Assembly: GCA_938743325.2 (NCBI GenBank)
Contig: OW568887.1
Span: 124,001-188,000, forward strand
Reading direction: 5' to 3'
From: Pycnococcus provasolii
Taxonomy: Eukaryota > Chlorophyta > Pseudoscourfieldiophyceae > Pseudoscourfieldiales > Pycnococcaceae
DNA: 64,000 nt
Shown: in pieces, positions 1-9,489 of the stretch
How the letters are laid out: the number at the start of each line of letters is the position of its first letter
Numbering within the stretch: the first letter of the stretch is position 1
The notes under the pieces: generated by a model
Database searches by the model: none
What the model saw: the letters and a program-made list of their open reading frames with translations, nothing else
Told to the model about the DNA's origin: nothing
Position numbers and translations under genes: made by a program

Positions 1-466
1 GATCGACCCGATGACAGAAGAATGGCGTCAAGTGAAGCAACCGACAGTCGCGAATTTTAGGTCCGCGGCGTCGAGGTCCTATGTTATATTTCCGAAAAAC
101 AGTTACTGGCCGGTCCGAGAACCGATTTTTCCTCGGAACCCCTTCCAATTCCAACCCGAATTCGATTCGATTCGAAAGTTGAACTTTTCCCTGGCTGGTG
201 TGCGGCTCTCGTTACCCGGAACCTTGGTCGGAAATCGGAATCTTCCGGGCCGGGTTTGTCTGGGGATCCGTCGTGGAATGTAAAAATGACCGTCAACTGT
301 TTTGGTCGGAGGAAAAATTCAGATTTTCCCTTTGTTGGGGATCCCGGTCGCGCCACTCCAATTAACCTTAGGCATCAATATACTTGCTAGCCTCTCCTCA
401 CCACATTCATTGCTAAGATGCTCGTCGCGGAGAAGGGGGAGGAGCTTCGGAAAACGAAATGGCGTC
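1..466. other. intergenic left edge, no gene recognised
   Basis: Both strands carry only short, low-quality reading frames with no recognisable domain. A short TTCGATTCGATTCGA run lies near 160-176. I see no Hint splicing-domain motifs upstream of the endonuclease frame that follows, so this stretch does not complete it into an intein. Confidence 0.5.
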
Positions 467-991
467 ATGGCGAGCGCGTTGCCGGCATTTGCCGCTTTCG
501 CCGCGTGCCTCCTCCCTTCGAAAGCCCGACCAACCGTATGGCCAATTGCTTCTGCTGTTGTTGATCTGCCTCCTCTTTTTCCAGACCCGTGGTTTTTGGG
601 TATTTGGTTTGCAGATGGGTGGTTCAATAAGTGCCTAATTTCTGTGGGAAACGCGGAGGAGGGCACCGTCGGAGAAAAACTGAAGCGGTACGCCGCCTCA
701 ATCAAAATGGACGTGCACGTCCAGCAGCAGAAAACCTGCAACTGCGCGAGGTACTACCTCAAATACCGTGGAACGCCGCACACGGGCTGCAACGCTTTGC
801 TGAACGCGCTGGTCAACTTGACGGTGGCGCACAGGAGGATCTCAGGCAAAAAAAAGGGACAGTACGTGTCTCTGAGCGGAGCGAAAGCGCTTGGCTTCTA
901 CAAGCACATTCCCGACAAGTACTTCGCAGTCAGCGAGGAGAACATGCTCAAACTCCTCGCTGGTTTCATGGACGGTGATGGAACCTTGTAA
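467..991 (+). pseudogene. truncated LAGLIDADG (DOD-type) homing endonuclease, HO/intein-like
   Basis: From the first in-frame ATG at 467 the frame encodes about 174 residues. It shows the two diagnostic motifs of a DOD homing endonuclease in the right order: FLGIWFADG and, at the very C-terminus, LLAGFMDGDGTL. A KHIPDKYF block between them matches the 'K-x-IP' block D of inteins and HO endonuclease. In the family these motifs form the paired catalytic helices that cut a long target site and drive homing. The frame stops immediately after the second motif, so the second half of the endonuclease is missing. Intein splicing blocks A/B and the terminal HN block are not visible nearby. It is therefore best read as a degraded, free-standing remnant, not an active intein. 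A GTAAAC just before the stop could be a splice donor, but fewer than 120 bp separate it from the convergent neighbour. Motif assignment is fairly sure; status as a broken copy is inference. Confidence 0.65.
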
Positions 992-1116
992 ACAAAAAAA
1001 AGACAAGAATTTAAAATGGAAAGAAGAAATAGTCAAAACAACAACAACAACAACAACAATGTGTTGTTGTTGTGTTTCATCATCTCTCGCCTCATCTACT
1101 ACATAGATAGATTTTA

Positions 1117-4100
1117 TCATCTACCACCACCACCACCACCGCCACATAACTTCTTAAGCTTCTCAAACACAGGTGTGAGGTCCCCGAAATTCCCCTCTGG
1201 CATCGCGACAAGCACGAGCGCGGGGAAGAACAAAATCGACCAGCAAAAGCTCATGAAGATTGTCCAGCACATCAAAAATGCAAATTTCTGGAAGAACAGA
1301 AGTATGCACGCAAACAGCCATACGGCGGAACTCGTCGTCGTGAATGCGCCCGCTGTCACGCAGATGCCCATGTGACCAAGTGCATCCTTCATGCGGTCAG
1401 CCTTCGTCGAGCTTGTGCTCTCCATGTACGCGTTCGCAAGGTGAACGCAGTAGTCCACGGAAAGGCCAATCACAATAACCGCGGCAACCGCCTCTGCGGT
1501 ACCCAACGGCCAGCCCATGATGTAGTACGCACCCACGCCGAGAACACTCGCGACAATGCCCAAAATCGTAAACGTCGCGTACAGCGCGAGGAGCGCGTTC
1601 GTCGTCGAGAGCGCGAGAACCACGTATACGAGCGGAAAGCAGATGCTCATGCCGAGGTAAACACCCTGCGTCAGAGCACCCGTCGTCACGGACCACATCC
1701 AGAAAATATCCGTCGACGTCACAAACATCGATCGCATCGACACCGGCGCGCTCGAATCGCTGTTCATCTTCGCCTCAAACGCACCCCACTCGTCGCGAAT
1801 GTCCACGAACGTCTGCGGCGGCTGCGGGTGCGTGAGGCTCGTCACGACTCTCAGCGCAGCCACCTGAAGCTTGGGAGCTGCCGAAGACCGAGGAGGGCAT
1901 TTGCCGTCCGTACTCCCGAGGTCAAACACGAGCAGCCCGGGATACCGGCCTGCGGTGCCAGAGCGCGCGTTGAAGGAGCAGAGCTCGTGCAAAAATTCGT
2001 CGCCAGTCAGCGGATTCTCAGGTGTGAAGGATGTGCACTTGGATGCTCCGCACATCGCATTCGTGTCATTTTTCCACGACGACCACGCGTAGAAGCCGTG
2101 CGTCAGCTTGCCGCTCGCGTCTTCGTCACCGAGCACGTTCTTCACCGCATCCATCCCGGACGTCGTCAGCTTGCCGCCATTGCACGCCTTGAGGGTGCAC
2201 TTGACGTCGCGCATCGCGCGCGCCACCTTGAAGAAGTGCTGCTGGCTCTCCTTGCTGGATAGCGAGAAGTCTTTGGTAAACACAACCTTGCCAAGATCCG
2301 CAGGATTCCAGCGCTTCGTTCCCTTGGTGTCCATGTCCTTGATCCCCCAAACTGCGCTTACGAGAAGCGCCGATCCAGACGCATCCTCGGCACCAGACGT
2401 GTAAAACTGCTTCGATTCACCAATCTCCGAGTACTGCTGGAACATGTGGGTGTTCGGGAACCACTGCTCCGGATCTGTCGGAGGCGCAAGCTTGCTCCAG
2501 CCGATGATGCCAACGAGGAACACCGCTGCGAATGCGACGAGAATCGCGTACTTCGCGTTACCCGCGAGGAGATTGTAGAACGGTCCCATGAAGAATCGCT
2601 CGATAGCACGGAGCTTGGGCTTCGCCGTCGCCGTCGCCGTCGCCGTCTCCTCGGCCCTGTCCATCTTCTGCTCGTTCGGCGGCGACTTGGCTGTCGCAGA
2701 TGACGATGCCGACAGTTCCACGTCAGGGGCGCTTGCATGCGACTTTGGTGTCCAGCATGTCATCGCGTAGATGCTTCCTACGATCGGGATGGCTGCGATA
2801 TTTGCGGAAGCGCCAGGGCCATCCATGTCTAGAACGGCGCAAGGTGGGCAGAAGCAGCGGAAGAGCTTTCCGGGCGCCATCGACTTGAGAGTTCGCGGCT
2901 CTTCGCCCGTCGCCACGGGCAGAGGGTTCAGACCGAACGCGCCACACAGACCATTGCAGATGCCGCACCAGAAGTAACCGCAAGCCTCGATACACGGGCG
3001 TGCCTGGAAGTTGCGCGCGTACAGCACGAGCGTGGGCGGCACGACGATGCAGTTGATGAAAAAGAGGCTGAGAACAACGAGCGCGGAGTAAATGCCAAAG
3101 CTCTGCAATGGCATGAGCGGGCTCGCGGCGGTGGCCAAGAATGCGGCGGCGGTGGTGAACGACGTCGTGAAGATGGCCTTGGACGCGGTGTGAGCCGTGA
3201 ACACGATGCGGTGGTGCATGGTGGGGTTGACGATGCCCTCGCTCTCGAGGTGGAATTCCGACTGAGAGTACGTGTCGAAGAAGACGAACACGTCGTCAGC
3301 GCCGACGCCGAGAACGACGAATACGATGAGGAAGTTCACGAAGCTGAAAAACGTCACCTGGAAGACGATGCGAAAGAAGAAAAGTGCGACGAAGATGCTG
3401 AGGAGGATCTGCAAGATGCACGTCACCATGAGAAGCGCGCTTCGCGTGTGCACGTACGTGTACGCGCCAACGCAGAGGACGCACAGCACGACCCAGTTGA
3501 GGTCCGTGAAGCTCAGGGACTCCCACTCCTCTCGCTGCAGCGCAAGAGACCACCAGCGCACCTTCACGCCAACGTCCTTGCCGTCGACGCTCTTGAGCCT
3601 CGCCTCCTTCTGGTACGGGCTGCGGAACATCTGCGCGAGCGCGTTCCACTCCATCTTCATCGTCTTGCGCCATGTCTCGGAGATGTGGCTCAGCAGCTTG
3701 TCGCCCTCCTTGCGCTGTTCCACGAAGGTCTCCTCCGGGTTGCTGTAGCCGGAGAGGGGAAGGCCGAGGTTGTAGCTGGACATGCCCCACCTGGTGTTGA
3801 CGTTGTCAGCCGTCAAGTCCTTCCCGAACGATCCCCTGATGGCCAACCACGCGGTTTCGCTCGCAAGCACAGTCTCCAGTCGAGCGTTCGGCGCGTCGAC
3901 GAAGCAGTCAAAGTCGCACGGCGCTCCCCCCTTTCCCGCGAGAGGCCGCATCGTGTTGTTGGCCGACTCCGTGAAGGCGTTGAGCACGCTGTAAGGCTCC
4001 TTGCACTTCTGCGTCTTTGAGCCCGGCTGCAGCTGGCAGAACTGCGCGAACTTCCTGCCATCGTGGTCGTTGAAGATGACGCTTTCGAAGTTGTGTATCG

Positions 4101-4521
4101 CTCGAAGTCTCTCAGCGGTGAAAAGGTTTCCGTCATCCGCCTCGTAGAGGAGCGTGAGTGTCTGCTGTTCGCTTCTACTTTCTCTCGTGGGCACGACGGA
4201 CGACTTCGCGGCGTCCTTGCGCACTTCCCGGTACGCGTTAGCCTTTTTGACGACGTCGTCCGTTCGAATCATCCAGTCGTAGTCCGTCTGTTCACTCAAA
4301 CCAAACTGGTTCGAGACGAGCAAGGTTAATATTAAAACCACCGACCACGCGCCTATCAAAACCGCGACCGGTCGACGGACGGATAGCGCGGCGTAGAACG
4401 AGACAGGTTTGCGGTACCATATCAGCGAATCGTATGAGCTTGTACTGGCTAGAACACTGCTGGAGAGAGAACGCTCCAAAGAGAGAGCGAGAGAAGAATG
4501 TGAAGGATGCGCGGCGGACAT
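1117..4521 (-). CDS. Dispatched/Patched-like RND-superfamily membrane protein with sterol-sensing domain
   Basis: This predicts 1,134 residues. The ATG at 4521 is chosen because the frame further upstream has only a non-ATG start. One membrane helix near the N-terminus (about residues 53-72) is followed by a large luminal/extracellular domain. A block of about five helices forms a sterol-sensing-like domain and carries GVGADDVFVFFD near residue 407. A second half repeats the plan: one helix, a loop domain, then helices bearing GLSVDYCVHLANAY near residue 1022. Paired acidic motifs in the fourth helix of each half are the proton-relay signature of RND permeases; the GxSVDY...H form is typical of Dispatched relatives. 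The likely role is transport or release of a lipid or lipid-modified cargo, but the cargo cannot be told from sequence. The protein ends in a glycine run coded by a CCA/CCG repeat. The 3' end converges on the endonuclease remnant. Confidence 0.85.
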   Translation of the reverse strand: MSAAHPSHSSLALSLERSLSSSVLASTSSYDSLIWYRKPVSFYAALSVRRPVAVLIGAWSVVLILTLLVSNQFGLSEQTDYDWMIRTDDVVKKANAYREVRKDAAKSSVVPTRESRSEQQTLTLLYEADDGNLFTAERLRAIHNFESVIFNDHDGRKFAQFCQLQPGSKTQKCKEPYSVLNAFTESANNTMRPLAGKGGAPCDFDCFVDAPNARLETVLASETAWLAIRGSFGKDLTADNVNTRWGMSSYNLGLPLSGYSNPEETFVEQRKEGDKLLSHISETWRKTMKMEWNALAQMFRSPYQKEARLKSVDGKDVGVKVRWWSLALQREEWESLSFTDLNWVVLCVLCVGAYTYVHTRSALLMVTCILQILLSIFVALFFFRIVFQVTFFSFVNFLIVFVVLGVGADDVFVFFDTYSQSEFHLESEGIVNPTMHHRIVFTAHTASKAIFTTSFTTAAAFLATAASPLMPLQSFGIYSALVVLSLFFINCIVVPPTLVLYARNFQARPCIEACGYFWCGICNGLCGAFGLNPLPVATGEEPRTLKSMAPGKLFRCFCPPCAVLDMDGPGASANIAAIPIVGSIYAMTCWTPKSHASAPDVELSASSSATAKSPPNEQKMDRAEETATATATAKPKLRAIERFFMGPFYNLLAGNAKYAILVAFAAVFLVGIIGWSKLAPPTDPEQWFPNTHMFQQYSEIGESKQFYTSGAEDASGSALLVSAVWGIKDMDTKGTKRWNPADLGKVVFTKDFSLSSKESQQHFFKVARAMRDVKCTLKACNGGKLTTSGMDAVKNVLGDEDASGKLTHGFYAWSSWKNDTNAMCGASKCTSFTPENPLTGDEFLHELCSFNARSGTAGRYPGLLVFDLGSTDGKCPPRSSAAPKLQVAALRVVTSLTHPQPPQTFVDIRDEWGAFEAKMNSDSSAPVSMRSMFVTSTDIFWMWSVTTGALTQGVYLGMSICFPLVYVVLALSTTNALLALYATFTILGIVASVLGVGAYYIMGWPLGTAEAVAAVIVIGLSVDYCVHLANAYMESTSSTKADRMKDALGHMGICVTAGAFTTTSSAVWLFACILLFFQKFAFLMCWTIFMSFCWSILFFPALVLVAMPEGNFGDLTPVFEKLKKLCGGGGGGGR

Positions 4522-5485
4522 TGGGGGAATTCCAAACACGAAATCAATCGGCAATGAAACCAATGTTGGATTGGATTTGATTTCATGGAGGATGTGGCTG
4601 ACAGGTGGGAAAAGAAAAGTGAAAAAAAAAACCAACTTCTACTTCCCCCTTGGGCCTTGGAGGAGGTGTGCCGATTCGTCTCCTCTCCTTCTCCATCATG
4701 TTCACGTTCACGTTCACGTTCCCGTTCCTGATGATGATGGTGATATCAACGGGATCCCTCGATACCAACTACATACCAACGTTGATGCGAATGGACTGAT
4801 TGAGGAGGCACATTTGTGATATCAATCACCGTGTTTCCTTTCGAAGTTCGAACGAGGCTGTGCTCGTTTTTCTCGACGAACCTTCGTGATACTGTTGTCT
4901 TTTTCTTAGTCTAACGACGCAAGCACGACGTCTCGAGAGGAAAAAGACGGCTTCGTGATACTTACTGATACTGGAGTTGGGACAGATACATATTCATTAT
5001 TACAGTGCTCTCTCTTCGTACTGGTACAGTGTACCGTATCGTGACTTCGTGAGAGCTCCGTGGCACAGTACTTAAGGTCTCGTAAACATCAGTTGTTCCG
5101 TGGACGATGGGTGCCCGGTAAAGCCGTAGGAAGGCCTACATCTCTCCCACGACCACGATGGTGGTGTGGCTCCCTCTTGAAAACGGAACACCCGTGGTGG
5201 CGCCATTGAAAACCATGCACGAACGGAAGCTTGGAGGACGGCCCTTTGTTTGGGAAACGAAACGGGAACCTCAGACTCTCCCTCAAGCAGTCAAGCTTGA
5301 AGTGTTTCTTTGCTGGGTGAGACATTTGTGATATCACATTTGTGAGCTTCTCAGACACAACTCCCCTTTGTAGACCAACCCTAACCCTAACCCTAACCCT
5401 AACCCTAATCCCCTCCCTGGTGGTTCGGACTTCGGACTTCGGACTTCGGACTCCATTCTGTGCTCGGGAGTCATTTTTACAAATC
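4522..5485. promoter_or_regulatory. divergent intergenic region with interstitial telomere-type repeat
   Basis: This 960-bp spacer separates the divergent transporter and DUF2358 genes. It holds five perfect tandem copies of AACCCT at 5377-5406, ending about 80 bp before the DUF2358 ATG. It also has several repeats of the phrase CTTCGTGATACT between 4860 and 5050. No protein-coding region is convincing here. The telomere-type run may be a telo-box-like promoter element or a relic of break repair; the sequence alone does not decide. Confidence 0.45.
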
Positions 5486-6256
5486 ATGCCCGTGCTCCCC
5501 GCCCACCATAATTACCATAGCAAGATCCTCGCACGTCGTCATGTTCATGCGTGTGTTCATCCTACGCGCACTCGTGTTTGTGTTTGCGTGAACAGTTTGA
5601 GTCCTCGCAGCTCCTCCTCCTCCTCCTCCTCCTCCTCCTCAGAAGAAGAAGAAGAAGAAGAACATGTTGATGATTCCGTGTCATTGGCGCAGTACGACTC
5701 GACGTCTCCCTTGACGCGTTTCGTCGTGTCCGCACTCACCACAGCAATTGGAGGGGACGCGTACGGGGATGAAGTTGGCTTGGCGCAGAACGAAGATGAC
5801 CTGAGGCCGCCCGTAAGCCCGCAAGACGTGCGAAACGCCATTGAACGCGACTTTTGCGAAGGAAACTATCTGTGGACGGGAGATATCAGCATGGACGTGT
5901 ACGATAAAGGGTGCGTGTTCACCGACCCGACGCTATCCTTCACGGGCACGGCGGCGTTTCAACGCAACCTAGAGAGACTCGAGCCTTGGATCGAAAAACT
6001 CGTCGTCGACCCGCGCAGCGAGCTTCGTGGGCCTGTTGTTCTTGACGATTCGCAGGCGTTCTGCGAAGCGAGGTGGCAGATGATTGGTGAACTTCGGTTA
6101 CCCTGGCGTCCAGTCGTGAACGTGAAAGGACGAACGCGATACACGCTCGACACCTCCAAAGGCGGACGCGTCGTGAGATACGACGAAAACTGGGAGTTGA
6201 AGGCGAGCGAGGCGCTCATGCAGCTTGTAACACCGACGACGAAGGCGAGTGTGTAA
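5486..6256 (+). CDS. chloroplast NTF2-like protein of the DUF2358 family
   Basis: This predicts 256 residues from the ATG at 5486; the frame is open further upstream but without an ATG. Residues 1-75 look like an organelle-targeting leader followed by low complexity: an eleven-serine run and then seven glutamates, coded by TCC and GAA/GAG microsatellites. From about residue 105 the sequence matches the DUF2358 pattern: an acidic helix (VRNAIERDF), a Y-x-W-TGDI turn, a short 'F-x-DP' motif (CVFTDPTLSF), and a strand pair ending in RTRYTLD and YDENWEL. This is an NTF2/SnoaL-like cone fold known mainly from cyanobacteria and plastid-bearing eukaryotes. Its biochemical role is unknown. It converges with the MaoC gene, with only 22 bp between stop codons. 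Confidence 0.75.
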   Translation: MPVLPAHHNYHSKILARRHVHACVHPTRTRVCVCVNSLSPRSSSSSSSSSSSEEEEEEEHVDDSVSLAQYDSTSPLTRFVVSALTTAIGGDAYGDEVGLAQNEDDLRPPVSPQDVRNAIERDFCEGNYLWTGDISMDVYDKGCVFTDPTLSFTGTAAFQRNLERLEPWIEKLVVDPRSELRGPVVLDDSQAFCEARWQMIGELRLPWRPVVNVKGRTRYTLDTSKGGRVVRYDENWELKASEALMQLVTPTTKASV

Positions 6257-6278
6257 TTGTAGTCTATATTTTTAAGTT

Positions 6279-6863
6279 TTATACAGGTAGCAGACAGAGC
6301 GCCTCTCCGGTCACCACGGGCTTGTCACGATCGCCCGTAGCTGATAGAAGATAGCACGTCGTGTCGAACTTCGCACGCCGACCAGAACGGTACGACACCG
6401 TCGCGACCGCCTCGACGTCGTCGCCGACAAGCACCTTCTCTCTGAACTTGCTCGTTTGCGAGAGGTGCACGGCGCCCGCGACGTGTGCGCCAACCGTCGC
6501 GGGAAACAGCGACGACAGCAGTGCGCCAGGCACAACGGCTTTGTGGTTGTGGTTGTGGTTGTCGGTGTGTATGGGATTCGCGTCACCCGTGACTTGCGTG
6601 AACGCGTCGACGTCCTGTTGCGTGAACTTGCGCGGTCCTAGGGACAGCGCCGTGCCTACCACCAGAGAGAGAGGCTGAGTCGCGGGAATTTGTGAAAGAT
6701 TGCGAACGCGATGACAAACACCATTACCACATGATAATGATAATGGTCCTCCTCCTGAAGGTGAAGCATGACCACCACCACCACCACGCATCAAAGCAGA
6801 GAGAGCACAAAGCTGAGCCTCAAGAGCCTGAAGATGAAGAGTCCTAGGATGAGCGCACATCAT
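6279..6863 (-). CDS. MaoC-fold hydratase/dehydratase, probably mitochondrial 3-hydroxyacyl-thioester dehydratase
   Basis: This predicts 194 residues from the ATG at 6863. After a 55-60 residue leader poor in acids, the hot-dog-fold hydratase motif appears: FTQQDVDAFTQVTGDANPIHTD, with catalytic Asp94 and His99. It is followed by a VVPGALLSSLFPATVG helix that lines the tunnel in this family. Short single-domain proteins of this kind include the mitochondrial type II fatty-acid synthesis dehydratase (HTD2) and bacterial PhaJ, which interconvert (R)-3-hydroxyacyl and trans-2-enoyl thioesters. A histidine/asparagine repeat (HNHNHNHK) is inserted directly after the catalytic histidine and comes from a local TGGTTG repeat. 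It shares a bidirectional promoter with SFT2. Confidence 0.8.
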   Translation of the reverse strand: MMCAHPRTLHLQALEAQLCALSALMRGGGGGHASPSGGGPLSLSCGNGVCHRVRNLSQIPATQPLSLVVGTALSLGPRKFTQQDVDAFTQVTGDANPIHTDNHNHNHKAVVPGALLSSLFPATVGAHVAGAVHLSQTSKFREKVLVGDDVEAVATVSYRSGRRAKFDTTCYLLSATGDRDKPVVTGEALCLLPV

Positions 6864-7165
6864 ATCATACTACCTTACAAAGAGAGGGATACTACGAGAC
6901 TTAATTTAAAAAAGGAAAAGGGCCATGGCCATGGCGCGGAAAAACAAAAACAAAAACGAACTAAATTCCAAAACATGAAAATGACGGACTGGTCAGCGAG
7001 GAGGAGGACCCAATAGGGTTTAAGAATAGGGTTTTGGGTAGGTGGTTAGGGTTTAGGGTTAGGGTTAGGGTTATCGTAGGGGTCGCTTTGCGCGCGTCTC
7101 CCTCCCCCCAAGAAGAAGGCGTGTGCGTGTATACTTGGTATATTTGTTTTTCCGCAAAACACACA

Positions 7166-7254
<89 letters not shown>
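6864..7254. promoter_or_regulatory. bidirectional promoter with TTAGGG repeats and a hexamer microsatellite
   Basis: This spacer separates the divergent MaoC and SFT2 genes. Degenerate then regular TTAGGG units run from 7013 to 7073, with the cleanest stretch at 7045-7073. A perfect GCGTCT hexamer tract of about 14.7 copies occupies 7167-7254 and abuts the SFT2 ATG. The tract has no in-frame ATG, so it is read as 5' leader, although its frame is open and would encode alternating Leu-Arg. Confidence 0.6.
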
Positions 7255-7995
7255 ATGTCGTTCTTCTCCTCCATGTTCGGTGGCGCTGGAGGCAACAACG
7301 CGGAACCGCCCGCGTCTGTACTTGCCGAATGGAATAAGTACAGCCAGGCCACACACGGGACATCGGGATCCGTCGCCGCGGATCTGGAAGCGGGAACCGC
7401 ATCTCTACTGCGATCTGTATCAAGCGTTTCGGACACCGCGTCCTCGCTTGTCGGAGGATTCGCAAGTTCATCATTCAACAAAATACAAACGGGCGTCACG
7501 GGAGTCGGCAATACCGTATCCAGCACGGCGTCCAACCTGGGCATGCCGTCGCGACAACAGATGCTCACCTTCGGCGTGCTCATGGCTGCCTCGCTCTTCT
7601 TTCTCACGCTCGCATTCACAGTCGCGCTACCCGTGCTTGTCATCGCACCCGCGAAGTTCGCCTTCTGCTTCACGCTAGGCAGCGGGTGCTTCATGGCGGC
7701 GTTCGGCGCGTTGAGGGGATTCAAGGCACAGCTCGAACACATGACGCAGGGCGACCGTCTCCCATTCACGGCGTGCTATGTCGGCTCGATGCTCGCGACG
7801 CTCTACGCGGCGCTTTTCATGCACTCGTACGTCTTTTGCATCATATTCTCAGCCGCGCAGCTCGTCGCGCTGCTCTACTACTCGTTCAGCTATTTGCCAG
7901 GTGGAACTGCCGGTGCGAAGCTCATCACACAGTTTGTTGGAAACGCCTTAAGCTCGTGCTTCGGTTCCGCGGCGAGGAGCATACTGCCTAAATGA
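7255..7995 (+). CDS. SFT2-family vesicle transport membrane protein
   Basis: This predicts 246 residues. A hydrophilic, Ser/Gly-rich N-terminal 100 residues precedes four closely spaced membrane helices in about residues 101-220. Loop features fit the SFT2/Got1 family: an FCFTLGSGCFMAAFGALRGF segment, then a small loop leading to a final hairpin. SFT2 proteins are tetraspan components of endosome-to-Golgi and Golgi SNARE-dependent fusion. The ATG at 7255 directly follows the hexamer tract and is the first in frame. Family assignment rests on topology and the G-C-x-M-x-A-F loop; paralogue level is not resolved. Confidence 0.75.
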   Translation: MSFFSSMFGGAGGNNAEPPASVLAEWNKYSQATHGTSGSVAADLEAGTASLLRSVSSVSDTASSLVGGFASSSFNKIQTGVTGVGNTVSSTASNLGMPSRQQMLTFGVLMAASLFFLTLAFTVALPVLVIAPAKFAFCFTLGSGCFMAAFGALRGFKAQLEHMTQGDRLPFTACYVGSMLATLYAALFMHSYVFCIIFSAAQLVALLYYSFSYLPGGTAGAKLITQFVGNALSSCFGSAARSILPK

Positions 7996-8160
7996 CGTGT
8001 GGATTTTTTCCTATTCTTTTTTCTCTTTTTATGCAACAAAGAAAGAAGAGAGGTACTCGAAAATTTATTTGTTTTGGACAAAATATTTACACACAGTGTT
8101 TACACGCACAATAAAAACGACAACAACAAAAAAGTTTCGCTTGATTTCGTGTTATCCAAG

Positions 8161-9489
8161 TCAAGAGCTCGTCGTCGCGTCGTTGAGCTCGTCGCGTCGA
8201 CGCCGCATCTCCAACTCCAGCTCCGCGAGACGCGTCTCGAGCATTTCCTCAGCGGTCATCGCATGTTGTGGTCGCTGCTGCTGCTGGTGTTGCCGTTGCT
8301 GTTGCTGCGGCTGCTCGGCTTCATTCGCATGACTGGACGTGGTCGTAGACGATGATGGCGATGACCATGCGTCTGTCACTTTCACAGCCAGGTCCTCGAA
8401 ATGTGCGACGGATTCCGTCGTCGAGTCGCCCATCTCCACGCTTGCCGCGCCACGCGCCAGCATCGCGACGAGGGCCACGAGCGCCGCGCCAACCGCAGCT
8501 CCGGATGCGATGGCACCAACGGCGGACGTGAGCGTGCTGCACCACTGCGCGGGTGAACTTCCGAACAGGTTTGGCACGGCACTTGCCGCCGTAGCGTCGG
8601 GCACGCGCGTTCTTCTCCACTGCATGCTCGCTCGCACATCCTGCGACCAGTCAAGCCTTCTTTGGAGCCTTTCGATTTCCTCACGCCATCTCTCCTCTTC
8701 TTCCGTTTTGGCGGCAGCACGCGCGGTGACGGACGCGGCGAGACGTGCTGATGCGAGACGCGCCTCCCACGCTGTGGTGATCTTCTCCAATAGGCTCTGC
8801 AGGTGCGCGTCAGTTGTCGTGGAAATGCTGTCACCGTCGTACGAAGCGAGCGCCTCGAGGATAGCTTCCGTGGCAACTCTTCTGGCACGTTCGTCTTCGA
8901 GAGTTGTCGCTGCTGCGGAGTGGACGACAGCTCCTTTTGAGCTCCTTCTTCGACGTCGACTGCTGAATGCCACAGTCGACGTGGCGGAGGATGGCGACAT
9001 GGATGGCGACGACGCCGCCGCATGTTCTCTGTCCATGTAGTCCCTCTGTTTCCACAGCTCGAGAAGTTGTTGTGTTGATAGTGCAGATTCGTCGTCGCTT
9101 CCTTCTCCGTCTGAGTTTTCGGCCATTTGCGTGTTATCTGTATTATGTGCGTTGCCAGAGCCGCCTTCGCGTTCCGTCAGGTACTCGTGTTCCGTCGCGG
9201 ATGCGTACACGTCCCCCGAGTCCGTCAGCGCACCATCCTCCTCACAGTACTTCAAGGGTGGTGCTGCGTCGTCGTCGGTGGAGGAGGAGGACCTGCAGTG
9301 TATCCCTCTTGACTCTCCTGATGACTCAGAAGTTGACATGGACAAAGGAGAGGGGGACGGCGCCAGCACACCATCCTTACAACCAACAGAAACAGAACCA
9401 CCCACAGAACCACCACCCGAGGCGTCCACCACAGAATCACAAACCACCACAGAATCACACACCACAGAACCAGCCACAGAAGCGGACAT
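8161..9489 (-). CDS. hypothetical coiled-coil protein with one membrane segment
   Basis: This predicts 442 residues from the ATG at 9489. The N-terminal 190 residues are Ser/Thr/Asp-rich and disordered, with short repeats of the CDSVV type. A helical, charged region follows (about 200-300), with RRRRRSSK as a possible nuclear or membrane-proximal basic patch. One hydrophobic segment lies near residues 326-345 (GAAVGAALVALVAML). The C-terminus is Gln-rich and ends in another predicted coiled coil (EEMLETRLAELELEMRRRRDEL). I do not recognise a family. The helix-membrane-helix layout would suit a tail-anchored scaffold. It converges with SFT2. Confidence 0.6.
   Translation of the reverse strand: MSASVAGSVVCDSVVVCDSVVDASGGGSVGGSVSVGCKDGVLAPSPSPLSMSTSESSGESRGIHCRSSSSTDDDAAPPLKYCEEDGALTDSGDVYASATEHEYLTEREGGSGNAHNTDNTQMAENSDGEGSDDESALSTQQLLELWKQRDYMDREHAAASSPSMSPSSATSTVAFSSRRRRRSSKGAVVHSAAATTLEDERARRVATEAILEALASYDGDSISTTTDAHLQSLLEKITTAWEARLASARLAASVTARAAAKTEEEERWREEIERLQRRLDWSQDVRASMQWRRTRVPDATAASAVPNLFGSSPAQWCSTLTSAVGAIASGAAVGAALVALVAMLARGAASVEMGDSTTESVAHFEDLAVKVTDAWSSPSSSTTTSSHANEAEQPQQQQRQHQQQQRPQHAMTAEEMLETRLAELELEMRRRRDELNDATTSS

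Noticed and set aside
467-991. A complete, splicing intein
   Set aside because: No Hint A/B blocks upstream, no terminal HN block, and no host extein sequence around it.
5377-5406. Chromosome end (telomere)
   Set aside because: Only five units, with genes continuing on both sides.
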